DNA of 64,000 nt, taken from Pestalotiopsis fici W106-1. Lineage: Eukaryota > Ascomycota > Sordariomycetes > Amphisphaeriales > Sporocadaceae. The notes under the pieces are model-generated. The model was given only the letters and a program-made list of their open reading frames with translations, did not search any database and was not told where the DNA came from. The DNA lies in NCBI RefSeq assembly GCF_000516985.1, contig NW_006917093.1, positions 2,852,001 through 2,916,000 of the forward strand. The letters run 5' to 3'. Positions 33,550-45,089 of this stretch are shown piece by piece. Position 1 is the first letter of the stretch; every line of letters begins with the position of its first letter. Made by a program: the position numbers and the translations under genes.

Positions 33550-34426
33550 TGTGTAACCGCGTTCTGAGCATTCATTCTTGTACATATTTCAATTAGATCA
33601 TTATTACACAGCAATCATTGGTCCAATGAGATGAAACCATGTCAATTGCAGTAGAATTATTACATTTCGATTCAGACTATCTTCAATCCTTTTCAGGTCA
33701 TGATATCTCTTGCTTGACTGCTTATATACCTTTATTTCTTTGCCAGAGCCTAAAACAAGCTGAACGCGTAGTAAGTACATAGGTTCCAAGGAAAAGTTTC
33801 CCTTCGACTAGGTTCCAAAGCATTCATTGAGGCATATGGCTCAGCGGCGCCATCTGATCTCAACGGACGGAGCAAGAAAATACCACTAACCCTTTTCTTT
33901 CCTTTTCCGGGGGAAAAAAAAAGCTTGGCTAACAGAAGAGCACAAAAAAGAATAAAATAGCAAAAGCTCATCGAACCCCAAGTCCGGGTCAAACTCGGTA
34001 CACAAAGGGCCTGAAGCCGAAACCTCTACCATACCTCGAGGTTTGCGAATTTCTAGCACCTGAACCATTGTACCAAGTCGCCACTGTACCGGGGGGGCCT
34101 CCCCCGGGCGGCAGTCTGAGAGAGGAGTTTGGGCTCTCGTGGTCCAGGTGTTGGAAATCAAGGCAACTATTGGGAATTAAACGGCCTCATATGTTGGTAA
34201 GAAGCAAGCGCCCGTTTGCATGTTGTCTGGCTAGAGAGGAATGTCGCGAGCTTTGATGTGGTGGGGGACTGGAGCAAACGTGGATGGACATGGGACTTTT
34301 TGCATATCTCATGTACGAGAAATTTGTTTCATAGCAGAAGGATGGCTTTGTCTTTTCAAGTTAACCGACACGAATCGATTACCAACTGCGCTTGCAATAC
34401 ACGCCTCTGGATGTGCTTTCCTCGGC
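33550..34426. other. Convergent intergenic region between CDH and mutarotase genes
   Basis: 3' flanks of two facing genes. Holds a G/C palindrome (34089-34107) and purine/pyrimidine runs near 33890-33925. No gene recognised. Confidence 0.5.
34089..34107. repeat. G/C-only palindrome between convergent genes
   Basis: CCGGGGG (34089-34095) and CCCCCGG (34101-34107) form perfect inverted arms around a five-base loop, GGCCT. A very stable hairpin would form on either strand. Position between two convergent 3' ends suggests a pause or transcription-separation role, but this is speculation. Confidence 0.5.
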
Positions 34427-36062
34427 TCACAAAGTCCCAAAAGTCCAAGAGCTTTCCCAGGTATAATTCTTGCCTGGTCCTGTAATCTGAGCCTCGGTAC
34501 GATTCCATTCAGGGCTATAGCAGGATCATTATTAGCAGGTTCATTGAATTCCCCCAGCAAATTTGAAAGAGGGAAAGGAGAGGGGAGAAAATTCGACTTA
34601 CTGGTTGATCCCATCAACCCAGTCCTGGGCTTCAATGGCCACGCACGAGCTCCGGCCGACAGTATGTCGATCCCGCAGGCCCTGCGTGCGCTTGAGCGCC
34701 GCGGTCCCGTCGAACCAATTGCACGAGTAGACGACGAGTCCGGCCTGATCCGTCCGCAGGTCGGCCCGGATGCCGGAAAAGGCACTCGCCAGCGTCGCCA
34801 CGGTGGCGTTCTTGGGGGCCTTGTCAATCAGCCAGTAGCCATTGTAGCCTTCACACTATTTGTTTTGGAATATCGAGGTTAGCTTTGCCTTGTCGAGAAC
34901 TTTCACAGTGAGTAAAGGTCATGTCGTCGTCGGGAAGTCCGTGTACGTGAGACGGCAGTGGACGAGATCCTCGAGTACCATGTTTTCAAAAAAAAAAAAG
35001 AAAGGGAAAAAAGAGAAGGCTAAAATTTGAGAGCATAAAAAAAAAAGGAAACGTTGAACAAATATGACTTACAGCACCATCGGCTCCGCAATTGCCTGAA
35101 AAGCCGGCTTGATCGCGCGCATGCCCGAGTGCAAGATTCGGCGCGCTCGCAAAGTCATTGATGCTGCCCTCGGCCGCCGTCAGGATCTTGCCCGTCGGCA
35201 GCGCCCCCTGATCGGCCTCGAGGTACCGCGCCGAATACGGGAGGTGGAGGGTGTGGTCCCAGATCTTGTCCGTCGACGGGTCGCGGTAGGCATCGAGGTT
35301 AAAGTATGTGTGCTGAGTGAGCATGAGGGCTGGCCCGACAGTTAATCAGTTTGATGAACCTCGAGGCTGAGGGGAATGAGGAGGGAATATAGTGGGAGCG
35401 GTTCTCACGAGTTTTCCTGTCGGACGCGTTTGCTTTCATGTGGATCTTCCAGGTATTCTTGGCCACGCTATACGTCACTGATGCCTCGACGCGGCCCAGC
35501 ATGCCGAGCGATGAGTTTGAGGTGTCTAAGATGGAAAAGGTGATGGATGTATCAGAGAGATCCGTCACGTTCCAGGTCCGATATGACCAGTTATTGGTCC
35601 CGCTGTGCAGCGTGTTGTTGCCATCGTTGAGTTCTGTAGTGTACGTGACATTGTCAAGAGTGTAGTGGCCGTGGCCAATGCGATTGACGTAGCGCCCTGG
35701 AATGGAGTTGTACACGGGGTGTCCTGGATCCTTTGCTGTTGTGCTGTGAGTACCAAGCTTCAGAGGTAGAGAGTAATTGCCGACCCACGGTAGTAATCCA
35801 AGACATCGTAGCCCAAGACAACATCAACGTCGTCGCCGGATTTATCCTTGACAAACAGATTCGTGAGGGTAGCCCCGTATGGTATAAACTAGACTTGGAG
35901 TCAATAGGAGGACGACACTACTGGCACGTGCGTGAGATCAAATGGTACCTGGGCTTTTATACTTGGTGTCGAAATTGTGTACTTCCCATCAGGACCAGGC
36001 TTTGGTTCATCTCCCACGGCGAGTGCCGTGCTAGATAGGATGGCCAGTATTAGAGATCTCAT
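34427..36062 (-). CDS. Secreted aldose 1-epimerase (galactose mutarotase family)
   Basis: Interconverts alpha and beta anomers of aldoses. Six exons close in frame: 36062-35949, 35888-35789, 35735-35409, 35329-35073, 34855-34602, 34514-34427, giving 379 residues. It starts MRSLILAILSSTALAVGDEP, a clear signal peptide, so the enzyme is probably extracellular. Family signs: YGATLTNLFVKDKSGDDVDV, GYDVLDYYPKDPGHPVY, GRYVNRIGHG, LHSG near residue 112 with the substrate-binding His, the catalytic His in LTQHTYFNLD near 186, and INHPEWN at the C-terminus. Several N-glycosylation sequons (NVT, NGT-like, NWS, NNT) fit secretion. The third-exon acceptor was chosen as CAACAG because it alone keeps PKDPGHPVYNS in frame. 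It converges with cellobiose dehydrogenase, whose preferred substrate is a beta anomer. Confidence 0.92.
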
Positions 36063-36735
36063 TTTCTTTCATATGTTCGCTGCTGTCTCAAACTTATCGT
36101 TTAAAACCTTGATGTGTGCAGATTGACCGTGTAAATGAAATTGATGAAACTAGAGCAGAAGACATGGACTTGTTGTCCATACACAGGTCTTATGTATTTG
36201 CCACTCCTTTTGCTTAGCATCTTGCTTTTGTTTGCCCTGATACTGCAGCAAGACATGCGCTTATAATTGCCGTCGCCCAAAACTGATATAGCAGCGTTGA
36301 ATATTTGGGATACTTTGGGGACAAGATCAGCCTGAAGTTCAACTGGGCGAATGGACAGTCAGCTGGACAGCCATAAGCGACCCCGCAATATGCAGGAACA
36401 GGGGCCTATAAATTGTTCCCAGCATTCAGATCATGCCCACTAATGGTAACCTTTTATCGTGGTTGGGATTTTATTGGTCTGTTGCCACGTGGTGGTGTAC
36501 TCAACAGGCTCGGACACGAAAAATGCAACAGTGATGGTACCACAGACTGGTCCAAGTATGATTTGTGGGTTATCAAGTTGGATATAGGGGTCGCATAAGC
36601 CATAAGCAGTGTTTAAATTTTCCAGGTGAGCTATGGATATGCTAGAACCCGATAAAAGCAATTATTGCAACCTACTATCGGCGCCCAAAATGCCCTACTA
36701 GTTTCCATGTCGCAGGGAGCAGAGGCCTCTGCCCA
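36063..36735. other. Intergenic region between mutarotase and ABC transporter genes
   Basis: Holds the mutarotase promoter (right of 36062) and the 3' flank of the ABC gene. No coding frame or repeat recognised. Confidence 0.45.
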
Positions 36736-39700
36736 TTACATCTCAATCATTTGGTCTACCCCTTCCCGCAGAATAGCCTTGACAGCACCAAGTCTGTGTG
36801 CAACCATGATGACAGTGTAACCCCTCAAAGTGAACTCTTGGTGAATGACCGAAAGCATCAGCCCTTCCGTGTCAAGGTCCAGGGATGACGTGGCTTCATC
36901 GAGTAGAACAATGGGCTTATTATGGCCATCTTCGGCGAGGCTGTGCGCCTGGAGCAGCGCGCGCGCCAGTGCGAGAAGCTGCGCTTGGCCCGCTGAAATA
37001 GCCGCCAAGTCGGACATGGCCTTGTCGAGAATTTTGCCGGGCGAGGAGGCTGTTTCTTCTTCTTCTGGCTGCGGTCCGGCCCGCTGCTCTTGTTCGGGGA
37101 TACGGAAGTGATCCAAGAGCCCTACTTTGCCTAGCGCCTTCATGACAGTCTCGTTGCTCAGGACCTGGGAAGGATCCAGGTTGAAGCGCAAGCTGGCTTG
37201 CGGAAATATGGTGGCATCTTGAGGAATCGCCACAAAGAACTTTTCTCTGACCACAGACGTTGGCGCATGTTTGGTGTTGAGACCATGAACGGTCACGGAG
37301 CCAGACCGTACGTCTATCATCTTGAGCAGAGACAAAAGAACGGAACTCTTTCCCCTGGACAAGACTATTAATTGTGATTCCCTTACACGGCCTATCAAGT
37401 ACTTACCTTCCGGTTCGTCCGCAGAGCACTGCTAGCTGGCCAGGCTCGACGGTCATTGAAAAGTTCTGCAACGCGAGTGCATCCGGGCTGATGGAATAAT
37501 TTTGTCAGCAAGCATGAATGAATCGTAACACTAGTGATCGAGATACTCACTTATACGCCGCATTTACACTAGTCAATTCCACGGCCCCTGGCATGGGCCA
37601 GGGCACCGAAGTATAACGATCAGGCAGATCAGCATTTTTGTCCTCTGGAGAAACGTCCTCCTCTAGAGTCTTGAGACGCAGAACGGCCCCCAAAGAGATT
37701 TCAAGGTCCGTCCATGACCGTATAAGCGCTAGCAACGCGGTGTTGGCCACCAATATCATATTGAGCGCGAGACCAACCTGGGCAGCACTCGTTGCGCCGC
37801 GCAGGGTCACGGCCACGGTGATGACGCCGACTCCAATGGCTCCAACAAGTAAATCGAGAACAATGTTGAGCCATCTCTGAAGGCAGAATAATATATAAAA
37901 GGGTCGTTGCGAGAAGTCCAGGTATTCCAGATGAGCAACCTCGGCTTTCTCATGGGCCTGGAATGCTCGAATTGTTGTGACACCCTCGACCTGCATTCGT
38001 CATTAGAGTAGAGTCGCATGAAATTCGAGCATGAACTCCTACCGTTTCAAGAAAGTCCTGAAAGACTGATGATCGAGATTCGAGCTCGAGATGTCGTAGC
38101 TGCCGTGATGTACGGAGATAAACCTTTTGGATGATGTAGATAATGATTGCGGAGATTGGCAAAGTGACTGTCATGTATTTTGAAGCAAGAAAGAGCAGTA
38201 CAATTTGTACAGTGAGTTTGCAAATTTCTTACAAGTCAGTTTAAGCTTTTTTTGTTTCATCGCTCTTCTAACATTGAGACGTCTTGGACTTACGAATAAC
38301 GAAGGCGCCAAGTGCTTCGCCAACCTTCTTATCAATTAATTGTATATCTTGGCTGAATCTGTGCTTGGTTAGTGGTCATGTCTATTGTGAACGGCATGAA
38401 GACCACTTTACCTGTTCAGGATCTCTCCCGTCGGAGTCTTGGAGAAAAAGGATAGCGGCGCCCTTGTCCGTATTAACATTTATAATTGCATTTCCATTTG
38501 TAGAGGAACCCACAGTAGGACTGTATCCAGAAGTTTTGAGTGGAGCGTCAGACCCGAACGAGGAGTCATTTTCAACATCCTTGCCCTGGCATGATATGAG
38601 CCGACAGAATGATGATTGGTCCTGGCACAAATGAAGTACTCACCACACTCCGCTAATAGTTGTGACCCAAGCACCAAGGGCGAGCAGGAGGTAACCAATA
38701 GCAAAGAACCAAGGCTCGTTAGACTCTGACTCGGTCCACAACTTGAGCCAGTATTGCGGAAAGGCCATGAATACCGAGTAAGCGGCAACGCAAACAAACA
38801 TGAACATAAAGTTACCGTATCCCGCGGATTTTATGAAATACCCTGATAGATCTTAGTTGAAAATTATGAAGAAAGTTTGTGGTTATCTTACCGTAGAGCT
38901 CGCTGTCCCCGCTAGATCGGGCATCATCAGATGTCGATTTGGGTGCGGGTGTTACAGTCTTTGGACCTTTTGACGGTGTTGTAGCTTCTCCGTTGGTGGT
39001 CGTGCCGGCCTGGCTTTTACTTGTGATGATCTTCTCAATATCTCCCTGCTTGACTTTAAGATCGTTCCAATTGCCTTGCTCCTTGATCTTGAAGTCCTCT
39101 AGAATCAGGACTCGATCGGCTAGTCGGAAGTGTTGTGCTATTTCTAGGGCATTAATGATTACACATCACGGCGTTAGACTGGAATTGACTGACCGGCATT
39201 TGTAATGAGGAATAACGTGCTCCGGTGTTTTTGGATAAGACCACTGGGGCCTAGCAGATTTTCGATAATCTCATTCTCTGTATTTCCGTCTAGTCCACTC
39301 AGAATGTCATCGAGTAGCAGTATTGTTGGACGGGTGTAGAGGGCACGAGCGAGAGCCTAGACAGATTAGCCAGATCTATTGCAAGCTAAAGAGAGAATCA
39401 CTTACGACACGTTGCCTCTGGCCGCCAGAAATGTTCATTCCCCTGGATCCCACTGAAGTCTTGTCTCCCTCTGCCATGGCGTCAAGGTCTTCTTGAAGAC
39501 AGCAAACTCGCAAGATTTCTGCGTACCATTCTTCATCGTTTTGTTTCGTCTCTCGAGAGAACGAGGTAATAGCCTCCCTTATCGTGGTGTTTGGTAGCCA
39601 CGTCGACTGTGCACAATAGGCAATATTCCTGGACGAGACACAAACCTCGCCTTGGCTCACGTTTGATTCACCAAGAATGGTTTTTACCAAGGTCGATTTT

Positions 39701-41764
39701 CCAGATGCGGTGGGCCCTGCACAGATGACGAAGCTTCCTTGGGGTACTGTGAAGGTGATATCCTCTAGCAATATCTTTGAAGCATCATTGACAATAGATA
39801 CATGCTGGAAGGAGATTGCTGCATCAGACTCAACACTGGTGTCGACAAGCTCTGGCTCGGTAGCTGACTTTACAGATCTAGGATCTGCCAGATCTGGCTC
39901 CAAGAGAAATTTTTGAATGCGTTCATAGCTGGAAAAAGAGGCAATGACCTTGGGAATTATGGTCATGACCATGTTTGCTGGGTGAGTGACCATGCCAAGA
40001 ATTGCGGTTGTCGTGAAAGCCGTTTCCGTATCCAACGCAGTGCCTCGAAAATACGCAACCACGGCGTACGTGAAAAGCGTCACGGCTGGTGTGAAAATCC
40101 CTATCAAATTGGCAGACGCGACATACGTCAGATTCATCCACCAGACTGTCTCTGCAGAGTCCATTTCTGCCCGACGAAGACTCTCGATGTATGCAATCAG
40201 GCCTCGCTGAAGGCCCATGATCTTGATGTTCTTGATTGCTGCCAGGACGGTACCAGTCATGGAGATGCGCCTTTGCGTTGCCGCATTCCATGCGCCCTGG
40301 CGAGACCTCAAGTTTCGCGCGACAAATCTGCTGACACGAGAACCGGCTATTGAAGTGTCAGCATGCACGGAAATTTGTTATCGAGGTATACATGGGTGCT
40401 TACAGAAGATGAAAACCAATGGGAGAGGCCAAACCCAACCAACTTCACTAGCGAGGAGTGCTATGCCAATGGCCACCTCGAGAACTTGAGCCCATGTCTG
40501 ATGGAACATTTCCCCCGAGTCACTGACGTTGTCAACATCGTTACTCATCAGTGTCACGACTTTGCCTTCGTTCAGAAAGTCTGAACTTGTGTGAAGCGTC
40601 TTGTGGTGGATCAAGCTGATGAGAACACCTCGCGCCATGACCTGTAAGCGGTTGAGGCATCTTTGGTACACTGCGATCGAAACCTTGACTGTTTGTCAGC
40701 ATGAAATCGACGCATGTGGTTTATTGGCCAAACTTACCGCCAGCCCAGTGTATACTATGATTGCGGCAAGAATGAGATTGGTCCCGTCCTGTGACTCTTT
40801 TTTTACTCTGGATGTGGTTAAAAAGTGTATGGCCTCCCTGATTAGTAGAGGTTGTGAATATTTGAACGCGGTCAAGAACAGTCGTGGTAGGACCGCACCC
40901 AAGAATGGCCGCAGGAGTGTTTTCAACAGAACTCTGGGTAGGGTCATTAAACCCTCTGGTTTTCCTGATCCGAAATTGAGTATATACTACTGCTAGTACC
41001 GTGGACACTCGAGAAAATACTTACGCCTTTGTGCCCAATTGTAAAGAGCGGCCGAGCGAAGCGAAGTCGAGATGAGATTCGAGTCAAGATTCGGAAGCGT
41101 CTTGACCTCGAATGTCTCGTGATATCCTCTGGCAAGAATCGGGTTGATCCACCAAAAAAAGGCCCGGCTGAGGACCCCAGCCGTGTCTTCGGGAGATCGT
41201 ACCGTCTTGGAGTCTAACAGTATGCTCGATTTCTCGTGGCTCTCGACAAGGAGCAGAAAGAGGCTAATAACAGCCCTCAGAGCGCTGCCCCGGCCCCCAA
41301 TCTGGCTGCCGCCGGGGCGAAGACTGAGTGCCCATCGTGCCGTCTCACCTAGAAAATTGGCAGTCAAGAACAAGATGATTGGCGTCGAGGGTCTGACGGA
41401 ACGCCTGTGCTCGAGTGGCGACAACATGCAGTAGACGACGGCGGCGACTACAGTGGCTATAGGCGTGTAGAAGATCACAACATCAGCAGGAGCCGGCCAA
41501 CCAGCATATTCGACTAGCCGAGCGATACAGACGAGAGGTAGTAACAGAGACGTGAACTAGAATAATCGGTGTTAATTTCTCTTCCATGGCATTGACACGG
41601 CAGAAATGTCAACTTACCGCTTTGAATGTTCCAAGCAGGTTTGGTCCTATCTTGGTGGTGGCCTTGCATAGCGTCCAAATCCTCCAGGGCGCAGACACCA
41701 AAAAGGCAAGGGCAGCGACCAAGGGGATCAACTGAACTCCGTCCACAACCGTCATGCGCTGCAT
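36736..41764 (-). CDS. ABCC (MRP)-type ABC transporter, full-length, many introns
   Basis: Membrane ATP-driven exporter, probably of conjugates or metabolites. The order TMD0-TMD1-NBD1-TMD2-NBD2 is readable over about ten exons. The N-terminus has several hydrophobic helices (LIPLVAALAFLVSAPW, VVIFYTPIATVVAAVVY), then LSRAFFWWINPILARGYHE. NBD1 has Walker A GPTASGKST, ISGGQRQRV and a degenerate Walker B ending DD, normal for ABCC. NBD2 has Walker A GRTGRGKSS across an intron, a variant signature SAGQAQLLALARAL, Walker B IVLLDEATSSLD and H-loop MVAHRLG. TMD2 contains APLSFFSKTPTGEILNR. The protein stops at GVDQMIEM, unusually soon after the H-loop. The ATG at 41764 is a conservative start; an upstream exon (around 41850-41950, no ATG seen) could extend TMD0. 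Substrate unknown. Confidence 0.85.
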
Positions 41765-42444
41765 CACTGCCAATATGGGAGTCGCAACCTCCTCGTCCCA
41801 CAGATGGTCGGTGGTTTGAAGCGAAATAGACTTGATGTCTCACGTTTGGCCAGCTGTCGTGGGCGTTGCCGTCCTTATAAGATATTCCTTGGCAAGCCCA
41901 ACTCAGCCTACAGCAAAACGCGTCTTTCCATGCCGTGATTGGTAGGGGAATTGAATACGAGGCCTCTATGTTGCAGCTCTGGTGGGGCGTAAGCAGGGAA
42001 CTTTTTGATCATGATATGAGCCCTGGAATTCGTTTATTTATGGTATAGCTCGTCTTTACGAATAGGGACTTGGTCCTAGTGAAATGTTTTGTTTCAGGAA
42101 TTTTCCAAAACAAATGGCATGGATCGAATTCCGTCTTGCAATGCAACTATATAAATCATGCGAACCATCACAGTATAACCCGTTCGGCCTTCAAACAACA
42201 GGTCGAATTTTCTACAAATGGTTATATTGGGTGCCCAAGCAGGAGAAGTATTTGACTCGTGTTCAAACAGGTTCACCTTTTTTTTTTTTTTTTTTTTTTT
42301 TTCATATTGTCTTGTCTATCAATAGTATAACTCTAAGAAAGATATGCGTTATGCCTCCATGTCTATAACTCGGAAAATCCGATAAACCTCAACCCAATCG
42401 CTATGCTAACAATGCCAGTGTATAATGTATTGTTTTTTTTTTCT
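41765..42444. other. Intergenic region upstream of the ABC gene with poly-T tract
   Basis: ABC promoter side and 3' flank of the Mpv17-family gene. Contains a run of 25 T (42278-42302). No gene beyond the possible 5' ABC exon. Confidence 0.45.
42278..42302. repeat. Homopolymer of 25 T
   Basis: Uninterrupted T25, read as A25 on the strand of both flanking genes. It lies about 510 bp upstream of the ABC start and 140 bp past the Mpv17 stop. Probably a poly(dA:dT) promoter tract or simple microsatellite. Confidence 0.8.
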
Positions 42445-43251
42445 TTACGCCACTGCTGCCAGAGCTCTGACCTCGACAGTTTCGTTTTCGGCGGCTTTTT
42501 GCTTGTTGGCCTCTTCGAGCATTTCCGCCTTCTTGTTCTGAATACTGAGGTACGTCTGCCAGCAGACACTGACGCAGCCGGCGACGAGGCCGCGGAACTG
42601 AAAGGGCACAAAGGCCAGGTTAAAGGCAATAACCGAGGGCCAGACGATCCAGCTGTTCTTCCACGTCTCGGGGCCCTTTTCCATGACGCGCTGTACGGGG
42701 TCGGCGCCCGTCAGCAGCGCCTGCATGGAGAAGAAGTAAATGTTGATCAGGGGCGCAAAGGTGAACTGGTTAAACAGCACCCGGGTCGCGACCGACAGCG
42801 CCTTGGACGAAAAGGTGAACCATCCGCCCAGAGCCTTGAACCACTCATACCCGGGGATCGAGAAGCAGGCGCCCGTGATGAGCATGTTGCGCGTCCGAAT
42901 GGGGTCGTACTCTTTTCCGCCGATTCTCTGGGCGTTGAGGTCTGCAATGAGGTAGATGAAGAGCGACGAGCAGACCTGCGTGACCCACGGCCGCTTCTGG
43001 TTTGCTCTGGTAAAGGCATTTGCCGCTTTCGTAAGAGGCCCGAGTCTTTGCCATATCGCTAGGTTGGTCGTCGGCGCATTCGAGGGAGTCGAGGGTGCGC
43101 CGGGCGCAATCGCAGCAGCAGCATCATCTGGTTTCGGGGGCTTTGTCGCATTTGGACCTGGGCCCGTCGATTGGAAGCGCCGCGGGGGCTTTGCTGTTCG
43201 TATCGGGTTCAGGCTTCGCCGGATGGCGCTCTGAATGTTTGTGGCCAGCAT
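42445..43251 (-). CDS. Mpv17/PMP22-family mitochondrial membrane protein
   Basis: Intronless, 268 residues. The first ~30 residues (MLATNIQSAIRRSLNPIRTA then KPPRRFQST) are Arg/Ser-rich without acids, a typical mitochondrial presequence. A Pro/Ala-rich linker follows. The family domain then has four hydrophobic segments, with PWVTQVCSSLFIYLIADLNA, DPIRTRNMLITGACFSIPGY and the hallmark C-terminal block WKNSWIVWPSVIAFNLAFVP then FRGLVAGCVSVCWQTYLS. Relatives (yeast Sym1, human MPV17) are inner-membrane proteins needed for mtDNA or metabolite homeostasis under stress; the exact transport role is debated. Length is longer than Sym1 because of the presequence and linker. No break. Confidence 0.9.
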   Translation of the reverse strand: MLATNIQSAIRRSLNPIRTAKPPRRFQSTGPGPNATKPPKPDDAAAAIAPGAPSTPSNAPTTNLAIWQRLGPLTKAANAFTRANQKRPWVTQVCSSLFIYLIADLNAQRIGGKEYDPIRTRNMLITGACFSIPGYEWFKALGGWFTFSSKALSVATRVLFNQFTFAPLINIYFFSMQALLTGADPVQRVMEKGPETWKNSWIVWPSVIAFNLAFVPFQFRGLVAGCVSVCWQTYLSIQNKKAEMLEEANKQKAAENETVEVRALAAVA

Positions 43252-43878
43252 GCTGGATAGTTTGCTGGGTTATTTGGATATCATGGTAGCAATGAATTGA
43301 GAAAATGCGCTCCAATCTAGCGCTGCCACAAAGAAAGTGGAAATATGGCGTGCGAAGATCGGCGCCCTATGACTTGATCTCGGATATGACAAATCTACGG
43401 GTGCCGAGGGGCAGAACCGAGTGAGATCAAATCCGGGGGCTTATGGCGCCTATCTTTAGCGTCGGCGGATTACGGATCTGCCCCTGAACTGGCCAAGCGC
43501 TGGCTTTAGTATACCCTCCACACCGGGAATAACCACTAAATGAACATTTACATTCAGTCTGGCATCTCCTTCCTGTGGCAGCCAAAACTCTACTGTTGGG
43601 AGGACTCATACTGGGAAATCTTGTCATTCAAAACATCACTTCCGCGACTTAAACATATAGTGACATATCCAATGATAAATATGTATGGACTTTTATAACT
43701 TAGCTCAGCCGGCAAAGTAGAGATAACCTGCCAAGGAGAATAATTGCAAGATGTCATTTATTTCACGACAAAGGCTCTACTCTTCAAAAAGTGATCATAC
43801 GCAAGCTTCTAAGTTTGAATACGAAACCTTGATATCCTGATCTCCTGCGATCTCAAGCCCACACACGGGTCTCCCCGT
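43252..43878. other. Intergenic region upstream of the Mpv17-family gene
   Basis: Promoter of the Mpv17-family gene and 3' flank of the DUF1961 gene, AT-rich from about 43640. No gene seen. Confidence 0.45.
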
Positions 43879-44586
43879 TTACTCTTCATCCAAAGAATGA
43901 ACCTCTAAATTCCTATATCTTGCAACCAATGGCGCCATTTGTCGAAAGCCAATGCGTCCGCCACCAACAACGGGACCAGTATTTTCCTTGGCGTCGTCGC
44001 CGTCGTCAGTCCAGCTAAAAAGCGGCAGCCCTTCAATCCCAAACTTGACGTCCCGACCGTCCTTGACGACCTCGATCCTGTAAAAGGCGCCCCGGGCGTC
44101 CACAACCGGCGGCAACGGATCCGCGCCCTGCGCCACGAGATGGAACCCGGGACTCTTGCGCAGGTTACACGTATGAAACGCCCTCTCGTCTTCCCACCGC
44201 CTCCGAAAATATGACACGTGCAGGGTGCGGATATCGCTCGAGTGGTACTGGGGATACGCCCCGTTGCGCGGCTTGACGCCGTCACCAAATATACTGCCGC
44301 CGTTGTTGTCACCTCCCTCTGGGACGGAAGCAACAGCAGAAGCGCCAAAAAAGAGCATGGCCAAGCCAGGTTCCTGCACCGGCGCAAACTCCCACGTGAT
44401 GCGGATCCGGTCCGGAAACACCTCTGGACACCAAAAGGTAAAGTGGTCGTCCCAGCCGCCGGTCGAGGTCAGCTCGACTGAGGAGCCGTTGGGGCTCGTG
44501 GTTGCTTTCACGGGGCCTTCGGCTACCCAGGTCTCGACGTCTGCAGCCGACGACAGCGCATTCTTGTATAGGAGCGTTGGGGCCAT
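43879..44586 (-). CDS. DUF1961 family protein
   Basis: Intronless, 235 residues from MAPTLLYKNALSSAADVETW. It reads as a single beta-rich domain like the concanavalin-type glucanase/lectin fold: GGWDDHFTFWCPEVFPDRIR, ITWEFAPVQEPGLAMLFFGA, PQYHSSDIRTLHVSYFRRRW, EDERAFHTCNLRKSPGFHLV, QGADPLPPV, and an end GGGRIGFRQMAPLVARYRNL. This matches my recollection of DUF1961, found in bacteria and fungi and suspected of binding or cleaving carbohydrate. No signal peptide is present, so it is probably cytosolic. Catalytic residues cannot be named. Sporadic fungal distribution would make bacterial origin possible, but nothing in base use here proves it. Confidence 0.78.
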   Translation of the reverse strand: MAPTLLYKNALSSAADVETWVAEGPVKATTSPNGSSVELTSTGGWDDHFTFWCPEVFPDRIRITWEFAPVQEPGLAMLFFGASAVASVPEGGDNNGGSIFGDGVKPRNGAYPQYHSSDIRTLHVSYFRRRWEDERAFHTCNLRKSPGFHLVAQGADPLPPVVDARGAFYRIEVVKDGRDVKFGIEGLPLFSWTDDGDDAKENTGPVVGGGRIGFRQMAPLVARYRNLEVHSLDEE

Positions 44587-45089
44587 CTTGGCATCCGTCG
44601 GGCGTAGCTTGAATAAGTACTGTATAGCCCCCCCTGCTAATTATATCTTCAAGGAATGAAACAATACAGCACCTGATGAATAAAACAAAGTGTATAAGAT
44701 GATTAAAAACGACAGTATGAATCGACGACCAACCTCGGGAATTGCCCGACCAGTCACTCAAGTTCGAAGCAAGCACGCCATTCAATCCCCGTCAAAGTGG
44801 GACCATATCATTGCCAACTTGTCCCTATCTTCGCTTCTGAAGAAGGATACAGCAAAATCTTTTTTCGCCCTCCTACTTGCTTTCTGAGCTCAAGTTCGAG
44901 AAAGACCCCTGTCTACATGCAAGAAGGAAAAAGACACTTTTGTTGCTGATGCTGCAAACCGTGTCCCTTTGATCGGACAACTTTTTTTTTGTTACAAGAT
45001 ATCTACAATAGATTACGGTGTACATACTGGCCACGGCCAGATCGGTTGCCTGGAATCAACGTCCGTATACGACAAGCCTTCTGTTGCCA
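44587..45089. other. Intergenic region between DUF1961 and NMA111 genes
   Basis: Promoter of the DUF1961 gene and 3' flank of NMA111. Nothing else recognised. Confidence 0.45.
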
